Virus record (IMG/VR): IMGVR_UViG_3300033153_006956
Span: 1-53,997 of that record
Length of the DNA stretch: 53,997 bases
From: a virus
Reading direction: 5' to 3' (one strand)
The stretch's first letter is position 1. Every line of letters begins with the position of its first letter. Of the stretch, positions 20,174-29,646 are shown piece after piece. Position numbers and translations under genes: made by a program. The notes under the pieces were generated by a model. That model had not been told where the DNA came from and searched no databases. It saw only the letters and a list, made by a program, of their open reading frames with translations.

Positions 20174-23100
20174 TCACCTAAGTGTCTGTGTGAGTGGGAG
20201 ATACGTTTCGAGGGCAGTCGGCTGGCTTTCTATATCCCTCGTCATTTCTGACAATCCAGCCTGCGAAACCATATGCCCGAACAGTGGTTGGTATGCTTTT
20301 GGAAATCCCTTCAGTATCCTGTTTAGCCTGCTAATCTCACGCCGATTCTGTACGGCTTTAATGTCAGATTTTTTCAGTTGGAGCGGCCCAAGTTCTGGGT
20401 ACGCCTTTTGAAATTTCTCATTTATTCTTCCCGCTTTATCCACATCATTTTCAGATAGAGCCTCTAAATACTCACGCCGGTATGCTCGCACTTTCTCCCG
20501 CTGGGACAATAACCATTTGGCTGCTCCATACTCTGCCTGCTGTGAACTTGGGGATAGCCCCATCGCTCTCAATGCCAACTGCCAGGGTGAGTAAGCTCCA
20601 ATCAATGCGTGTTTATCATTGTAAACAGGGATACGACCATCCGGCAGCCTGTTCTCATAATCAGCGTTCTTGGGGCCGAGTGTTTTATACAATCGGCGGA
20701 GTGCTAAACCACTGGGGATTAACATCGCCGCCGACCGCTTAATATGTTCTGCTTCCCCAGTTGCGAGGGATTTAACCGCTGACCCAGCTATACTGGCGAT
20801 AGGAGGAACAAGTGGGAATGGGTAGAATGGAGCGTTCTCATATGTTGGAAAAGGTAAAGCCCCATACATCAGCCCCTGACTTATATCCGCCCCTAAAAGA
20901 TTCTTAGCCCCGATATAGGCGGCGGTGGATGCGGCAGCGGTTCTCCCAATTGTGGTGAGTCTGCCAGCTCCTTCTCCCCATCTCAGTGAGGAAGTAAGAA
21001 AACCAAGATACCGCAACGGGAAGTGCATAAACTGACGTGCTGGCCCCCACATACCCAATAATGCTCTCGGCATACCAAGCGGCCCGCCCGCGAAGTGTCC
21101 AACGTGCATCATATTAGCACCAAACTCAAGGGCGTTGGCTGCAACCTGTTTCTCAGTTAAACCCTTTAGTGTGGCAGTCGCCAAGTAACCTTGCTTTCCT
21201 GAATAGAATCCAAGTAGTCTATTGAATGTCTCCGAGCCACCAAATGGAGATAACATTATTTTCTTTACTGTTTCCCAGGTTGTTCCTGCTCTACCAACAG
21301 CAGTCAATCCTTCCTTCATTCTATCCCCTGTCATCAATGCTCTTGTTACATTTGCTGCCTTTCCCGATGCCTTAACAAAATCGGGGAAAGCAATATCAAA
21401 AGCTGCATCTGCTTTCGTTCCCTTTAGAAGTTCATCTGCATATACTTTCACTTTCGGCATAAGTTCTTTGAAGCCTCTGAATATTCCAGTCATACCAATT
21501 CCTGGGGTGTGCATAAGGGTAATAAAATTCTGGAGAAGGTTCTTGGATATTGGGGACATATTTAATCCAAGAGTTGAAAGATAAAAATACTCCCCAATCT
21601 TTGCTCCAAGAGACTCAGAACTTAGAGAACTAAAATCACTGTAGTATTTTGCCAGCCACTTCTTCGTGTCTGGTGGCAACATTTTTTGGGGCAGTGGGTG
21701 AATAGTAAGCCACGTCATCATTCTATCTTTCACCTCACCAAACCGAACACTCCGTATAAAAGACTTCCAGGGTTTCATCCCCCTCATAAAAGGAGTTAAT
21801 TCGTGAGCCAAATATGTATTTTGCCAACCTCTAGTTTTATCAATAATTGGGTTGATAAGACTACTGAAACCATGTACAATTTTTCCTGGTACTGTAGGGT
21901 GTGCCACATCCGCTATGTGCCAGGCGTATGTAGAGGCTGTCGTAGTTAAGTATCTTCTAAGAGCTGGGATTACTCTCATATCGTAATGGGCTGGCTCAGT
22001 TAAAATACCTGCCACCTCTGCAATCTTCCTGTCAAATTTAGCAGACCCCGCCGCCGACCGCAACTCTCCGGCGACTTGAGCTAAAGCCCCTTCCCTGACT
22101 ATCCTGTTTCCCAAACGAGCCGAGATGTTAGAGCCAGCTCCTTTTAATGTATCGAGCACATTTCTAGTAAAGGAGGATGCCTGTACAACTGGGTCACTTA
22201 TTCTCTCAACACTTGCCCAAGAAGACCGGATAACATCCTCCATTCCTGCACCACTTCTTTTGACAATTTCCTGTAACCACCCAGTTATAGGGGTCATCCC
22301 CAGCTGCTCTGCTCGCCGTAACTGCTCCCATCTGCCAATGCTAAGTCCAGAAACCTTCTTTAGGTTGCTTGAAACATACGCATCAACCACGCCCTCCAGC
22401 TTAGCAGTATATTGTTTCCGGCTGCCCATCCAGTTTGCCAAACCTCTTGACTGTAGCCGACTGTATCGGGAATGTTCAGGGAAGTACCACTTTTGCCAGA
22501 ATCCTAGATGGGTTCCTTTTGTTTGTAACTCCGCCCTTATTACCTTTTCTTTTATAGGGTCTGGAAATATTTCTTTCCAGTAAGAATCAAGCCAGTTTCG
22601 TATCTTTTGGCTTGTACTAACCAATTCACGCCCCATTTTTTTCTGTAGACCAGGGAACAAAACTTTGGCTTTTATCTCATTCATCCCCAGTTTTCTTGCT
22701 CTTGCATTCCAAACTTTCAGAAATGCCTCAGTGCCACCCTCTGTATGTAATCCCTTTTGGTATGCCCACGACATTAACTGCTGGTCATTAGTAAGCCGAA
22801 ACCCAAAGGCATTACTCAAACTCTCGCTGTGTTTATGCAAGAAATTTCCAGTTGCCTTGCCCCATTCAGCCAACGCCTTAAAAGCTCCTTTAACATTACG
22901 AAGATTCTCAAAGGCACTATGCGTGAGAGATTCTATTGCGAAAGGTGCTTTGTCCGCCATTCCACGACCAATCTTGAACAGGACATCCGCTTTCCCCAGT
23001 GGCACCTTCAAAGCCAACAATGCCCCAATAATAAAAATTGGGTTTGTTGATATATCCACAAGGGTTTTAGTAATCGGATTTTTATTTTTCCCCTGCAAAA

Positions 23101-23317
23101 AATGTCCAGAAATTGTTTTCATTTCGGCAGGGGTTAAGGATTGCGGACTAAAAATCGCACGGGTAGCTGCGTCAACATCTCCTCTTAAAAGCAGATTGGA
23201 AAATGCAAGTTGTGGGCGGTCGTAAATCGTAATTGGAAAATCCCCAGCGTCCAGTTCCCACATTGGATTTTCATCATTCCTGAGAACAAAACCTGGGGCC
23301 TTAAATAAATCGTCCAT
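20174..23317 (-). CDS. Large internal virion/DNA-ejection protein, 1047 aa
   Basis: By position (last virion gene, after tail-tube-like and small Ala/Gly-rich proteins) and size it corresponds to the large ejection proteins of podoviruses. Most of it is helical with hydrophobic stretches such as NPIFIIGALLALKVPL near residue 95 and repeated Arg/Lys-rich helices. I see no lytic transglycosylase signature. It probably leaves the head with the DNA and crosses the envelope. The family is not recognised by motif, so the call rests on context. Confidence 0.72.
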   Translation of the reverse strand: MDDLFKAPGFVLRNDENPMWELDAGDFPITIYDRPQLAFSNLLLRGDVDAATRAIFSPQSLTPAEMKTISGHFLQGKNKNPITKTLVDISTNPIFIIGALLALKVPLGKADVLFKIGRGMADKAPFAIESLTHSAFENLRNVKGAFKALAEWGKATGNFLHKHSESLSNAFGFRLTNDQQLMSWAYQKGLHTEGGTEAFLKVWNARARKLGMNEIKAKVLFPGLQKKMGRELVSTSQKIRNWLDSYWKEIFPDPIKEKVIRAELQTKGTHLGFWQKWYFPEHSRYSRLQSRGLANWMGSRKQYTAKLEGVVDAYVSSNLKKVSGLSIGRWEQLRRAEQLGMTPITGWLQEIVKRSGAGMEDVIRSSWASVERISDPVVQASSFTRNVLDTLKGAGSNISARLGNRIVREGALAQVAGELRSAAGSAKFDRKIAEVAGILTEPAHYDMRVIPALRRYLTTTASTYAWHIADVAHPTVPGKIVHGFSSLINPIIDKTRGWQNTYLAHELTPFMRGMKPWKSFIRSVRFGEVKDRMMTWLTIHPLPQKMLPPDTKKWLAKYYSDFSSLSSESLGAKIGEYFYLSTLGLNMSPISKNLLQNFITLMHTPGIGMTGIFRGFKELMPKVKVYADELLKGTKADAAFDIAFPDFVKASGKAANVTRALMTGDRMKEGLTAVGRAGTTWETVKKIMLSPFGGSETFNRLLGFYSGKQGYLATATLKGLTEKQVAANALEFGANMMHVGHFAGGPLGMPRALLGMWGPARQFMHFPLRYLGFLTSSLRWGEGAGRLTTIGRTAAASTAAYIGAKNLLGADISQGLMYGALPFPTYENAPFYPFPLVPPIASIAGSAVKSLATGEAEHIKRSAAMLIPSGLALRRLYKTLGPKNADYENRLPDGRIPVYNDKHALIGAYSPWQLALRAMGLSPSSQQAEYGAAKWLLSQREKVRAYRREYLEALSENDVDKAGRINEKFQKAYPELGPLQLKKSDIKAVQNRREISRLNRILKGFPKAYQPLFGHMVSQAGLSEMTRDIESQPTALETYLPLTQTLR

Positions 23318-23326
23318 ATTTTCCTT

Positions 23327-23749
23327 CTAAATAATTCGTTCCCCTGGGACAGTCGGCATTTGCCCCCCACTGGAAAGAATAGCCTGGAGCATTGCAGTTT
23401 GGGCCATTTGCTTTTGTTGGGATAATTGAGGCAGCATAGACTGGTAGTAAACATCTTCTGGGCTAGCGGCCATTTGTGCTTCTATTTGTTGTCTTTGCAG
23501 GGGTTGGTCTATCACCAAGGTTTGTGTGTGTTTTTTTATCTGATTCATTATCATTTGAAGGAGAAAAAGAGCACCAAGACCTGTGCTTATTGCCCCCCCA
23601 GGGGCAGCTTTGGCCGCAGCACCAAGTCCCTTACCCGACATTAGCATTTTCAGGAAGCCTTCTTTTACAGCTTCTGCTCCAGCAGTTCCAGTCGCTTTAC
23701 TCCCAAATCCGGCAATAGTAGGAATAACTCCTGTTGTTCCATCTGGCAT
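23327..23749 (-). CDS. Small internal virion protein, 140 aa
   Basis: Rich in Ala, Gly, Gln and Met, with a hydrophobic helix GAISTGLGALFLLQMIMNQI near residue 55 and a Gln-rich C-terminal half (LSQQKQMAQTAMLQAI). It lies between two ejection-type genes, with only 9 bases to the large protein. Likely a membrane-active internal or ejection protein; no named family. Confidence 0.7.
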   Translation of the reverse strand: MPDGTTGVIPTIAGFGSKATGTAGAEAVKEGFLKMLMSGKGLGAAAKAAPGGAISTGLGALFLLQMIMNQIKKHTQTLVIDQPLQRQQIEAQMAASPEDVYYQSMLPQLSQQKQMAQTAMLQAILSSGGQMPTVPGERII

Positions 23750-23761
23750 TTCTTGTCTCCT

Positions 23762-24166
23762 TTATCTCAACAAACTCAAATAAGATGAGGGGACGCCGCC
23801 GCCGCCGGAGATACTGGCAGCCTGTTGTCCCATCCCACTCATCGCCTGCATTAAGCCCATCAGCATTGCGGTTTGTCTCCCCCGACTCGCCTCCAACATC
23901 CGCATTGTTTCCAGCTCTCGACTTTCCCTTTTTTCCTCTTTACGGAATCCAAGTAATTGCTTCATAAGAGCTTCCATCCGCTCTTGCTCCCGTTTCCCCA
24001 TCTCTGCTTGGGTTTTTTGGCTTTTTATCATTGCTTCTATCTGACGCATACCAATATTCTTTTGGCCCAAAGCCTCATATCCTTTTAGCCCAAAATGTGC
24101 CGCACCTCCCGCCACTATCCAAGGAAGAAGTTTCAATGCTAGTGCTGTTGTTGTTATTGGCTCCAT
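23762..24166 (-). CDS. Small membrane-active internal virion protein, 134 aa
   Basis: The ATG at 24166 follows AAGGAG; the preceding gene ends just two bases upstream. The N-terminus is hydrophobic (TTTALALKLLPWIVAGGAAHFGLKGYEAL). It is followed by a long charged helix (IKSQKTQAEMGKREQERM) and a Met/Gly-rich end. Size, composition and order match podoviral internal core proteins. Function inferred from context. Confidence 0.7.
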   Translation of the reverse strand: MEPITTTALALKLLPWIVAGGAAHFGLKGYEALGQKNIGMRQIEAMIKSQKTQAEMGKREQERMEALMKQLLGFRKEEKRESRELETMRMLEASRGRQTAMLMGLMQAMSGMGQQAASISGGGGVPSSYLSLLR

Positions 24167-24167
24167 T

Positions 24168-25676
24168 TTAATCTCCTTCATCCCAGGGGAAAGCCCCAAT
24201 TTCTTCTGCTCCAAATTCTGGTTCTTCTCTGCCAAGCCCTGTCATATATGCTTCTCTCATCGCATCCTGCTTGGCGGCGAGTCTATCTATCAATTCTTTT
24301 GGCATACCTTTGAATAGGTCTCCCTTAAACAATTCTATAATTTCATCCCCACCCATCATACTTGCATTTTTATATATCCTTGTTGCGATGTCGATTTGCT
24401 CCTCAATACTTGACTCAGGGGCAGCACGAAGTGGTTTGAGTCGCCCCATTGGGCCATTAAGCCAATCACTTACTACTTGACCGACTTTTGGTTTCTTCCC
24501 AGCTTCTTCTCCAACTGCACCTGCCGAAATTGGTATATCTACATTCTGCAAGTTCAGAAGAGAGTTCTTGGCCGCCTGGATTTGGAGAAGCTGTTTCTCC
24601 AATACCCCAAGCTCTTTGCCTTTTTTTGATAATCTTTCTTTCTTTGGCCTAGCCTCATAGACAAGTCCTTTTCTTGTTATTTTGGTTTTTGGTAGTTCAC
24701 CTCTAAATATTGCCTCTTTCGCCATCTGAAGATTTTTTACTCCACCAACAAAAGGAACCACAGTTTGCCACCATTTAAGAGTTATATCTTCTTCGGGTAT
24801 AAATAGTGCGTCTCCCTCCCCCTTCAAACTATTCACTCGTTCCCCCGTTACTCTCTCCGCTGCTGTGAGGACTCTATACATTCCCTGAACATCACTTTTG
24901 CGTATTTGTGTACCAACCAATTTACTATTCGATACCTCATTTCCAGGGGTCAGCATCCCCACAGTAAGACCTGTTATATTACTTCTCTGTAATTCTTTTT
25001 CAACAGCCTTTTGCCACCCACCAGGTTCCCCTGCTGGAATGTCAAACAAAGGTTCACCGACCATATCGGGGTCTTTCCTTAAGTTTTCAAGGCTTTTAGC
25101 CTTTTCAGTATTATATATAGTAGTCTCTTTATCGATTGAATCTACCATCTGTTGATACTTAATATCACGAGCTTCCTTATCAGCTTCCCCCGCCATATTC
25201 AGTTTGGTTAATTCAAATAAAGCCCTTGTATTTTCCCCAAGAGCATTTATTGCGTTCATATTTCCGATAAAACCCATCGCCTGAGCTTCCTGTATAACAG
25301 GTAAAATATTTTTTTCAATATGCTCTGTATGCAACCTATGCGTAAGTTTTACATTATCACTACTGTGCTGTGCCCGCAAATTTTCCAAGGCTACCCTGTG
25401 TTTCCGTTCGGCCTCTGCGTTTCTTAAACTCTCAGCCGCTCGTCTATCTGAAACCGCCGCCTGCATAGCTGCCACAGCCTGTCGACTACTTGCTCCAATC
25501 TGTGCAGTCCGAACTTGTGCCCCAGCCTGTATCTTCCCCCGCTCGGTAGCTCCAGCCTGCCTCATAGACTCAAGCAGCCGATTCTCCGCAAGTGCTCTCG
25601 CCCGCCCTGCCGACTCCAACACTCCTGGAGCCATTTGTCCGCCCACACTTGGCCTTGGTTCTTGTGCTCTTGCCAT
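24168..25676 (-). CDS. Coiled-coil internal virion protein, 502 aa
   Basis: Residues 20-190 are almost entirely helical, rich in Ala, Arg, Glu and Gln (SGRARALAENRLLES-like helices; AQTR repeats). A mixed domain follows at about 220-330 (TGLTVGMLTPGNEVS, KWWQTVVPFVGGV). It probably forms part of the internal core or ejection machinery between the tail-tube-like gene and the large ejection protein. No enzymatic motif seen. Confidence 0.72.
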   Translation of the reverse strand: MARAQEPRPSVGGQMAPGVLESAGRARALAENRLLESMRQAGATERGKIQAGAQVRTAQIGASSRQAVAAMQAAVSDRRAAESLRNAEAERKHRVALENLRAQHSSDNVKLTHRLHTEHIEKNILPVIQEAQAMGFIGNMNAINALGENTRALFELTKLNMAGEADKEARDIKYQQMVDSIDKETTIYNTEKAKSLENLRKDPDMVGEPLFDIPAGEPGGWQKAVEKELQRSNITGLTVGMLTPGNEVSNSKLVGTQIRKSDVQGMYRVLTAAERVTGERVNSLKGEGDALFIPEEDITLKWWQTVVPFVGGVKNLQMAKEAIFRGELPKTKITRKGLVYEARPKKERLSKKGKELGVLEKQLLQIQAAKNSLLNLQNVDIPISAGAVGEEAGKKPKVGQVVSDWLNGPMGRLKPLRAAPESSIEEQIDIATRIYKNASMMGGDEIIELFKGDLFKGMPKELIDRLAAKQDAMREAYMTGLGREEPEFGAEEIGAFPWDEGD

Positions 25677-25681
25677 ATTTT

Positions 25682-26773
25682 TTAACTCCTATACCATACA
25701 GGGGTCATTGCCTTTGAACCGCCGCCCCTCGCTGCCGCTTCTGATATTCCGTATTTATAACCAGCCTCCTCCATCCTAGCGTATTTTTGAGCTGGAGTTT
25801 CTGGAGCTGGGCCTCTCGCTGCTATATTTGCTCTTATCTCTGCATTTCTTGACGCCACTAAATCACTAGCGAATGTCACCAACGGCATGACATCCATAGA
25901 GAACACCGGAGTCTGCACTATCCAATTAGCTATATTTTCCATCTCAGTACCTCTCATTTGCTCTATTGCAAGATTGAACTGACTCAACTGCATATCATAA
26001 GCGTCATTTGCCTGGGACAGATACCGCAGTGTCTCAACGTGTTGCTGTTCCTGGAAACTCTTATACATATCTTCTTTCCATTGAAGTTCATTACTGGCGT
26101 TCATATATGTCAGACTCTGCTGCTCGGCCAACTGCCGGTAGCTGGTCTCAATCTGGCTCTGTGTAGTAGAGAGAGTTTGTGCCTTCTTCGCTTGGAACTG
26201 TTGGTATTCTTTACTATCAACACCATATTTCTGAACAACCTGGTCTTCATATTCACTCATCGACCCAATAACACCCTGTACAGCAGCGTTCATAGCGTGA
26301 GCTTTCGCAAAATCTCTTCCCTGAGAGATTTCTGCATTTATACTATCGAGCCTATTTAGAGCCTGTCTAGTCCGCAGTTCCGCCGACTGCACATATTCCC
26401 CAGCTTTCTCTGCCGCCGCCCCCCACGCCTCAGAAGCCTTTTGCCGTCTCCCCATGGCCTCCGTCTGTAGCTCAGCCAGTCTCCGCATAGTAGCCTCAGT
26501 TCCAGCACCTTTCAGTGCCAGAGCTTGTGCCGCCTTTGCCGCCTCTTGTTTTTTTGCAGCCGCTTGTGTTCCAAAACCTTTTATCGCCGCTTTAACTTCT
26601 GGCAACTGCTGCCCAGGAACATCGGCGGTACTTGGAATTGGCACTTGTTTAGTCTTTTCCGCTATATCTTTAACAGCTTCCCGAAACACATCATACTTAA
26701 AAGGGTCTTCCCCCTGTCCCAGTGTTGAGGGGTCTTTCAAAAACATACCTGGACTTGTCGTAATATCTGGCAT
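25682..26773 (-). CDS. Coiled-coil internal virion protein, 363 aa
   Basis: Opens with MPDITTSPGMFLKDPSTLGQ, then long helices rich in Ala, Gln, Glu and Lys up to about residue 290. The C-terminal 70 residues are Ala/Pro rich. Composition is like that of the neighbouring 502-aa protein, and the two may assemble together. Five bases separate the genes. Family not recognised. Confidence 0.7.
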   Translation of the reverse strand: MPDITTSPGMFLKDPSTLGQGEDPFKYDVFREAVKDIAEKTKQVPIPSTADVPGQQLPEVKAAIKGFGTQAAAKKQEAAKAAQALALKGAGTEATMRRLAELQTEAMGRRQKASEAWGAAAEKAGEYVQSAELRTRQALNRLDSINAEISQGRDFAKAHAMNAAVQGVIGSMSEYEDQVVQKYGVDSKEYQQFQAKKAQTLSTTQSQIETSYRQLAEQQSLTYMNASNELQWKEDMYKSFQEQQHVETLRYLSQANDAYDMQLSQFNLAIEQMRGTEMENIANWIVQTPVFSMDVMPLVTFASDLVASRNAEIRANIAARGPAPETPAQKYARMEEAGYKYGISEAAARGGGSKAMTPVWYRS

Positions 26774-26830
26774 TATATTATTCCTTTCCCCTTTATTATA
26801 CCATCAATCACTCTCTTTGTCAATTACGAA

Positions 26831-29449
26831 TTAGCTTGTTGCTGCATATCTACTATACCCTATTGTTACCGGAATCTCAATAGCGGTAAGTTCAAAACTT
26901 GTCCCACAGCTAATTTGTTCTATATATGGCTCAACCGTAATACCGTCTGCAACAATAACCCCTGCATCTGCCGCTGGGTTTTCACTTATCGCAAGAGTCT
27001 CATCCGTGCTGGCCTCAAGACTCGTGCCGCCATTTCGGTATGCCCCAATTCTCCAATACCCGTTGGCGTTGCCGGAAACCCCACTGGTGTTGACAACCTT
27101 GACGACCATCCCCTTCATAGTCCATCGGCGGAATTTCGAGACCATCCCCTCTATTTGCAGGGGCCACATTCTGGCACTAAAAGGAACTGGACTAATCGAA
27201 TATCTATCCCCTGCCGCAATCGCTGACCCGAAAGCTGACACAGTCAAATCCCCAGATGCTACCCCAGTAATTTCTCTGGCAGTCCCAGCATTATCCCCTG
27301 TTGTCATATACACCATCGCCCCTACCATATCAGCGTGGAAGGTGGCAGACGCATCGAGGATATGAGTTCCACCAGACGAGGCGGTATCAACAACCCCATC
27401 CAGTGTGAGTCCTGTACTTAATCCCCACATTGTCCCAGTACCAGTTTCTGTGTCATCAGGACGCACGATAAGCCCAGTAGCCGTAATGAAGTAAGCCCGT
27501 GTTTTTTTGCCGGTTGTAATATCCGGAGTTTGTGAACACGCCACAAAGTTGGCCCCCTCAATCATAGTAACCATTTGGGTGGCGTGCCATACCACCAGCA
27601 TTTCCTTCTGAGTTACATTTAGGAAGAACGAAGCATCGAGTTGAGAATCATAGGCACTCTGGATATCGGCCAGCTCATCCCTCCACTCGATAGATAACAC
27701 ACGATTAGCCGCCGAGATTTGTCCCATACTCCCATTGGTGGCATTAAGTACCATTAGATTGCTGCCAGTAATCATAAGGATACTATTACCGACCGCGTGT
27801 GCCGCTGCCTTACCAACCAGCCCACGATTTTCGTGAAGTACAGTATATACCAACGGCTGTTTATCAACAGACTTGAAGACGTGAACAACAGCATTTGGCT
27901 CCAGGATAAACATAGAGTCCCCCGCGGTTATATATCGTAGTGGTCTTCCCTCTTCTGCACAGCCGGTTCGTTTGTTGTAGGTCGTGAAATATTCCGCCGA
28001 CACGTGTTCTGGACTGCTGTTCAGGGTATCATATCCACCATCTGTGCTGCTGGCCTGTGCCATAAACGTTAATCCCTGATACCGCCCTATCGTTCCAGAC
28101 TGTGGAGGAGCACTGACAATATCTTTTTCTGGGTCAAACATCCGCTGGAATGGCAGAGCTTCATCCAACACAGTCCCGAGAGTGACCGTCAGTGGTGCAT
28201 CCCAAAGTCCTTCATTGGCTGGCATATCCAACGTTTGTTCTTTATAGTAAACCGCTCCACCACTGGTTATAGCGTCCCCCAAATCAATAGTCCTGAATAC
28301 TTCCACCTTATCGAACAGGGCATTAAATCCTGCAAATGTGCTTGACCCGACACTCAGCACAGCATCATCAGCAGGGAAATTCAAAACAGCCTTGCAGTGT
28401 TCCTCCGGCTCTGTTGTACTTTCTCCACCACCTGTCAAATAAGCACCACTAAGGGAAAAATCACTACCCGTTTCACTTACGGCGAGGCCATATGCATTTC
28501 CAGCAGAGCCTCGTGTTATGGCCTCTAAAAGTACAGTAGTTGACCCAGCTCTTGCTGAGACTGTTGCCGATGAATCCCCGTTAATAGCATCGGCCAATGC
28601 TATACAGTGGGCGGCGACCGTAGCAGACCCCGCCGCCGAGATTGTAACATCTGAACCACTATCAATATACTCATAAGTTCTACCCCCGATAGTAAACACA
28701 TCACCAGCTACCATTAGACCGTTATCTGCACCACCAGAGTCAAATGTAATTGTTCCAGTAGCCTTAGTGGTTTTCATTATGTCCAATGACACCACTAATG
28801 GGGCGCTCAACGCTGAATAAATCCCTCTTGTGGAATCATAAAACCTCCAAGCTACTCTATATTTCCCATTCCCCCGAAGTTGATAACTGGAATCTACACT
28901 CTTAGTGTCTGGGTCAGTTAGGGCAGTCAACTCTTCATCATAGACACCAGGGCCGGAACTCACACAAGTTAGAGAAGACCCATTCCAATAAACTGTCTTG
29001 GTTGCCTTCCCATCCACAGCAATCATCAAGTATCCGCCATCTACTGCACAACTCATCTCAGTCGTACTGGTAATTCCACTTCCCGACTGTGCCCATATTT
29101 CAATAGGAGTCTCCCAGGTAGCCCCATTATCATCTGTATAAAATAAATCTACTGCCTCATTATCATTATCATCCCCTTCATCCCATCGCACCACAAATCC
29201 ACGATACACGGTTGACGTCCCTCGTTTCTGGAATGTAACAGCCTGCATAAAAGAAGGGTCATTTATATCATCTAAGTCCACAACTTCAGTCATCCCATAA
29301 AACTTATGGAGTCCCCCCAAGAACCGACCGTCCACGCCAACCAACCGACCAAACTTACCGGCAGGGACTTCCACAGACGGCACACTCGTGTCCATCATAG
29401 GGGCTTTAATATAGTATGGTACAATGTCAATCGAACTTGGCGCTGGCAT
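26831..29449 (-). CDS. Tail tube/nozzle-like protein, 872 aa
   Basis: It is long, beta-rich and soluble, opening with MPAPSSIDIVPYYIKAPMMD. Repeated beta strands include VYRGFVVRWDEGDDND, KYRVAWRFYDSTRGIYSALS and FLNVTQKEMLVVWHATQM. Its size and place after the connector-side genes and before ejection proteins match tail tubular B/nozzle proteins of short-tailed phages. A segment at 225-330 (TITFDSGG..., GSAGNAYGLAVSETG) resembles inserted Ig-like or tail-decoration repeats. Structure comparison would settle it. Confidence 0.7.
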   Translation of the reverse strand: MPAPSSIDIVPYYIKAPMMDTSVPSVEVPAGKFGRLVGVDGRFLGGLHKFYGMTEVVDLDDINDPSFMQAVTFQKRGTSTVYRGFVVRWDEGDDNDNEAVDLFYTDDNGATWETPIEIWAQSGSGITSTTEMSCAVDGGYLMIAVDGKATKTVYWNGSSLTCVSSGPGVYDEELTALTDPDTKSVDSSYQLRGNGKYRVAWRFYDSTRGIYSALSAPLVVSLDIMKTTKATGTITFDSGGADNGLMVAGDVFTIGGRTYEYIDSGSDVTISAAGSATVAAHCIALADAINGDSSATVSARAGSTTVLLEAITRGSAGNAYGLAVSETGSDFSLSGAYLTGGGESTTEPEEHCKAVLNFPADDAVLSVGSSTFAGFNALFDKVEVFRTIDLGDAITSGGAVYYKEQTLDMPANEGLWDAPLTVTLGTVLDEALPFQRMFDPEKDIVSAPPQSGTIGRYQGLTFMAQASSTDGGYDTLNSSPEHVSAEYFTTYNKRTGCAEEGRPLRYITAGDSMFILEPNAVVHVFKSVDKQPLVYTVLHENRGLVGKAAAHAVGNSILMITGSNLMVLNATNGSMGQISAANRVLSIEWRDELADIQSAYDSQLDASFFLNVTQKEMLVVWHATQMVTMIEGANFVACSQTPDITTGKKTRAYFITATGLIVRPDDTETGTGTMWGLSTGLTLDGVVDTASSGGTHILDASATFHADMVGAMVYMTTGDNAGTAREITGVASGDLTVSAFGSAIAAGDRYSISPVPFSARMWPLQIEGMVSKFRRWTMKGMVVKVVNTSGVSGNANGYWRIGAYRNGGTSLEASTDETLAISENPAADAGVIVADGITVEPYIEQISCGTSFELTAIEIPVTIGYSRYAATS

Positions 29450-29646
29450 TATTTGTTTTTCTCCTTTATTCCTGGGAGTTCACCAGAAATTTGTATTTTA
29501 TGGGTAATATCTATATCTTTGCTGCTATTCGACTCTACCGCCATTATCTTAATCCCTTTTTTTATTTTGTCAGCGAAAGTTTGTTTGGTTGTATAACCAC
29601 TCCGGAGAATATTACCACTATCATCATATTCTATATAATATGGCAT
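29449..29646 (-). CDS. Small virion-associated protein, 65 aa
   Basis: MPYYIEYDDSGNILRSGYTT leads into a Lys-rich C-terminus (IKEKNK). It is joined by one-base overlaps to both neighbours (TAATG on each side), showing tight coupling within the tail operon. The short beta segment YIEYDDSGNI suggests a small tail-associated or chaperone protein. Not recognised. Confidence 0.65.
   Translation of the reverse strand: MPYYIEYDDSGNILRSGYTTKQTFADKIKKGIKIMAVESNSSKDIDITHKIQISGELPGIKEKNK

Noticed and set aside
20174-23317. Virion-associated lytic transglycosylase in the large ejection protein
   Set aside because: No Glu-containing transglycosylase signature could be found by reading; the call was left as ejection-type protein.
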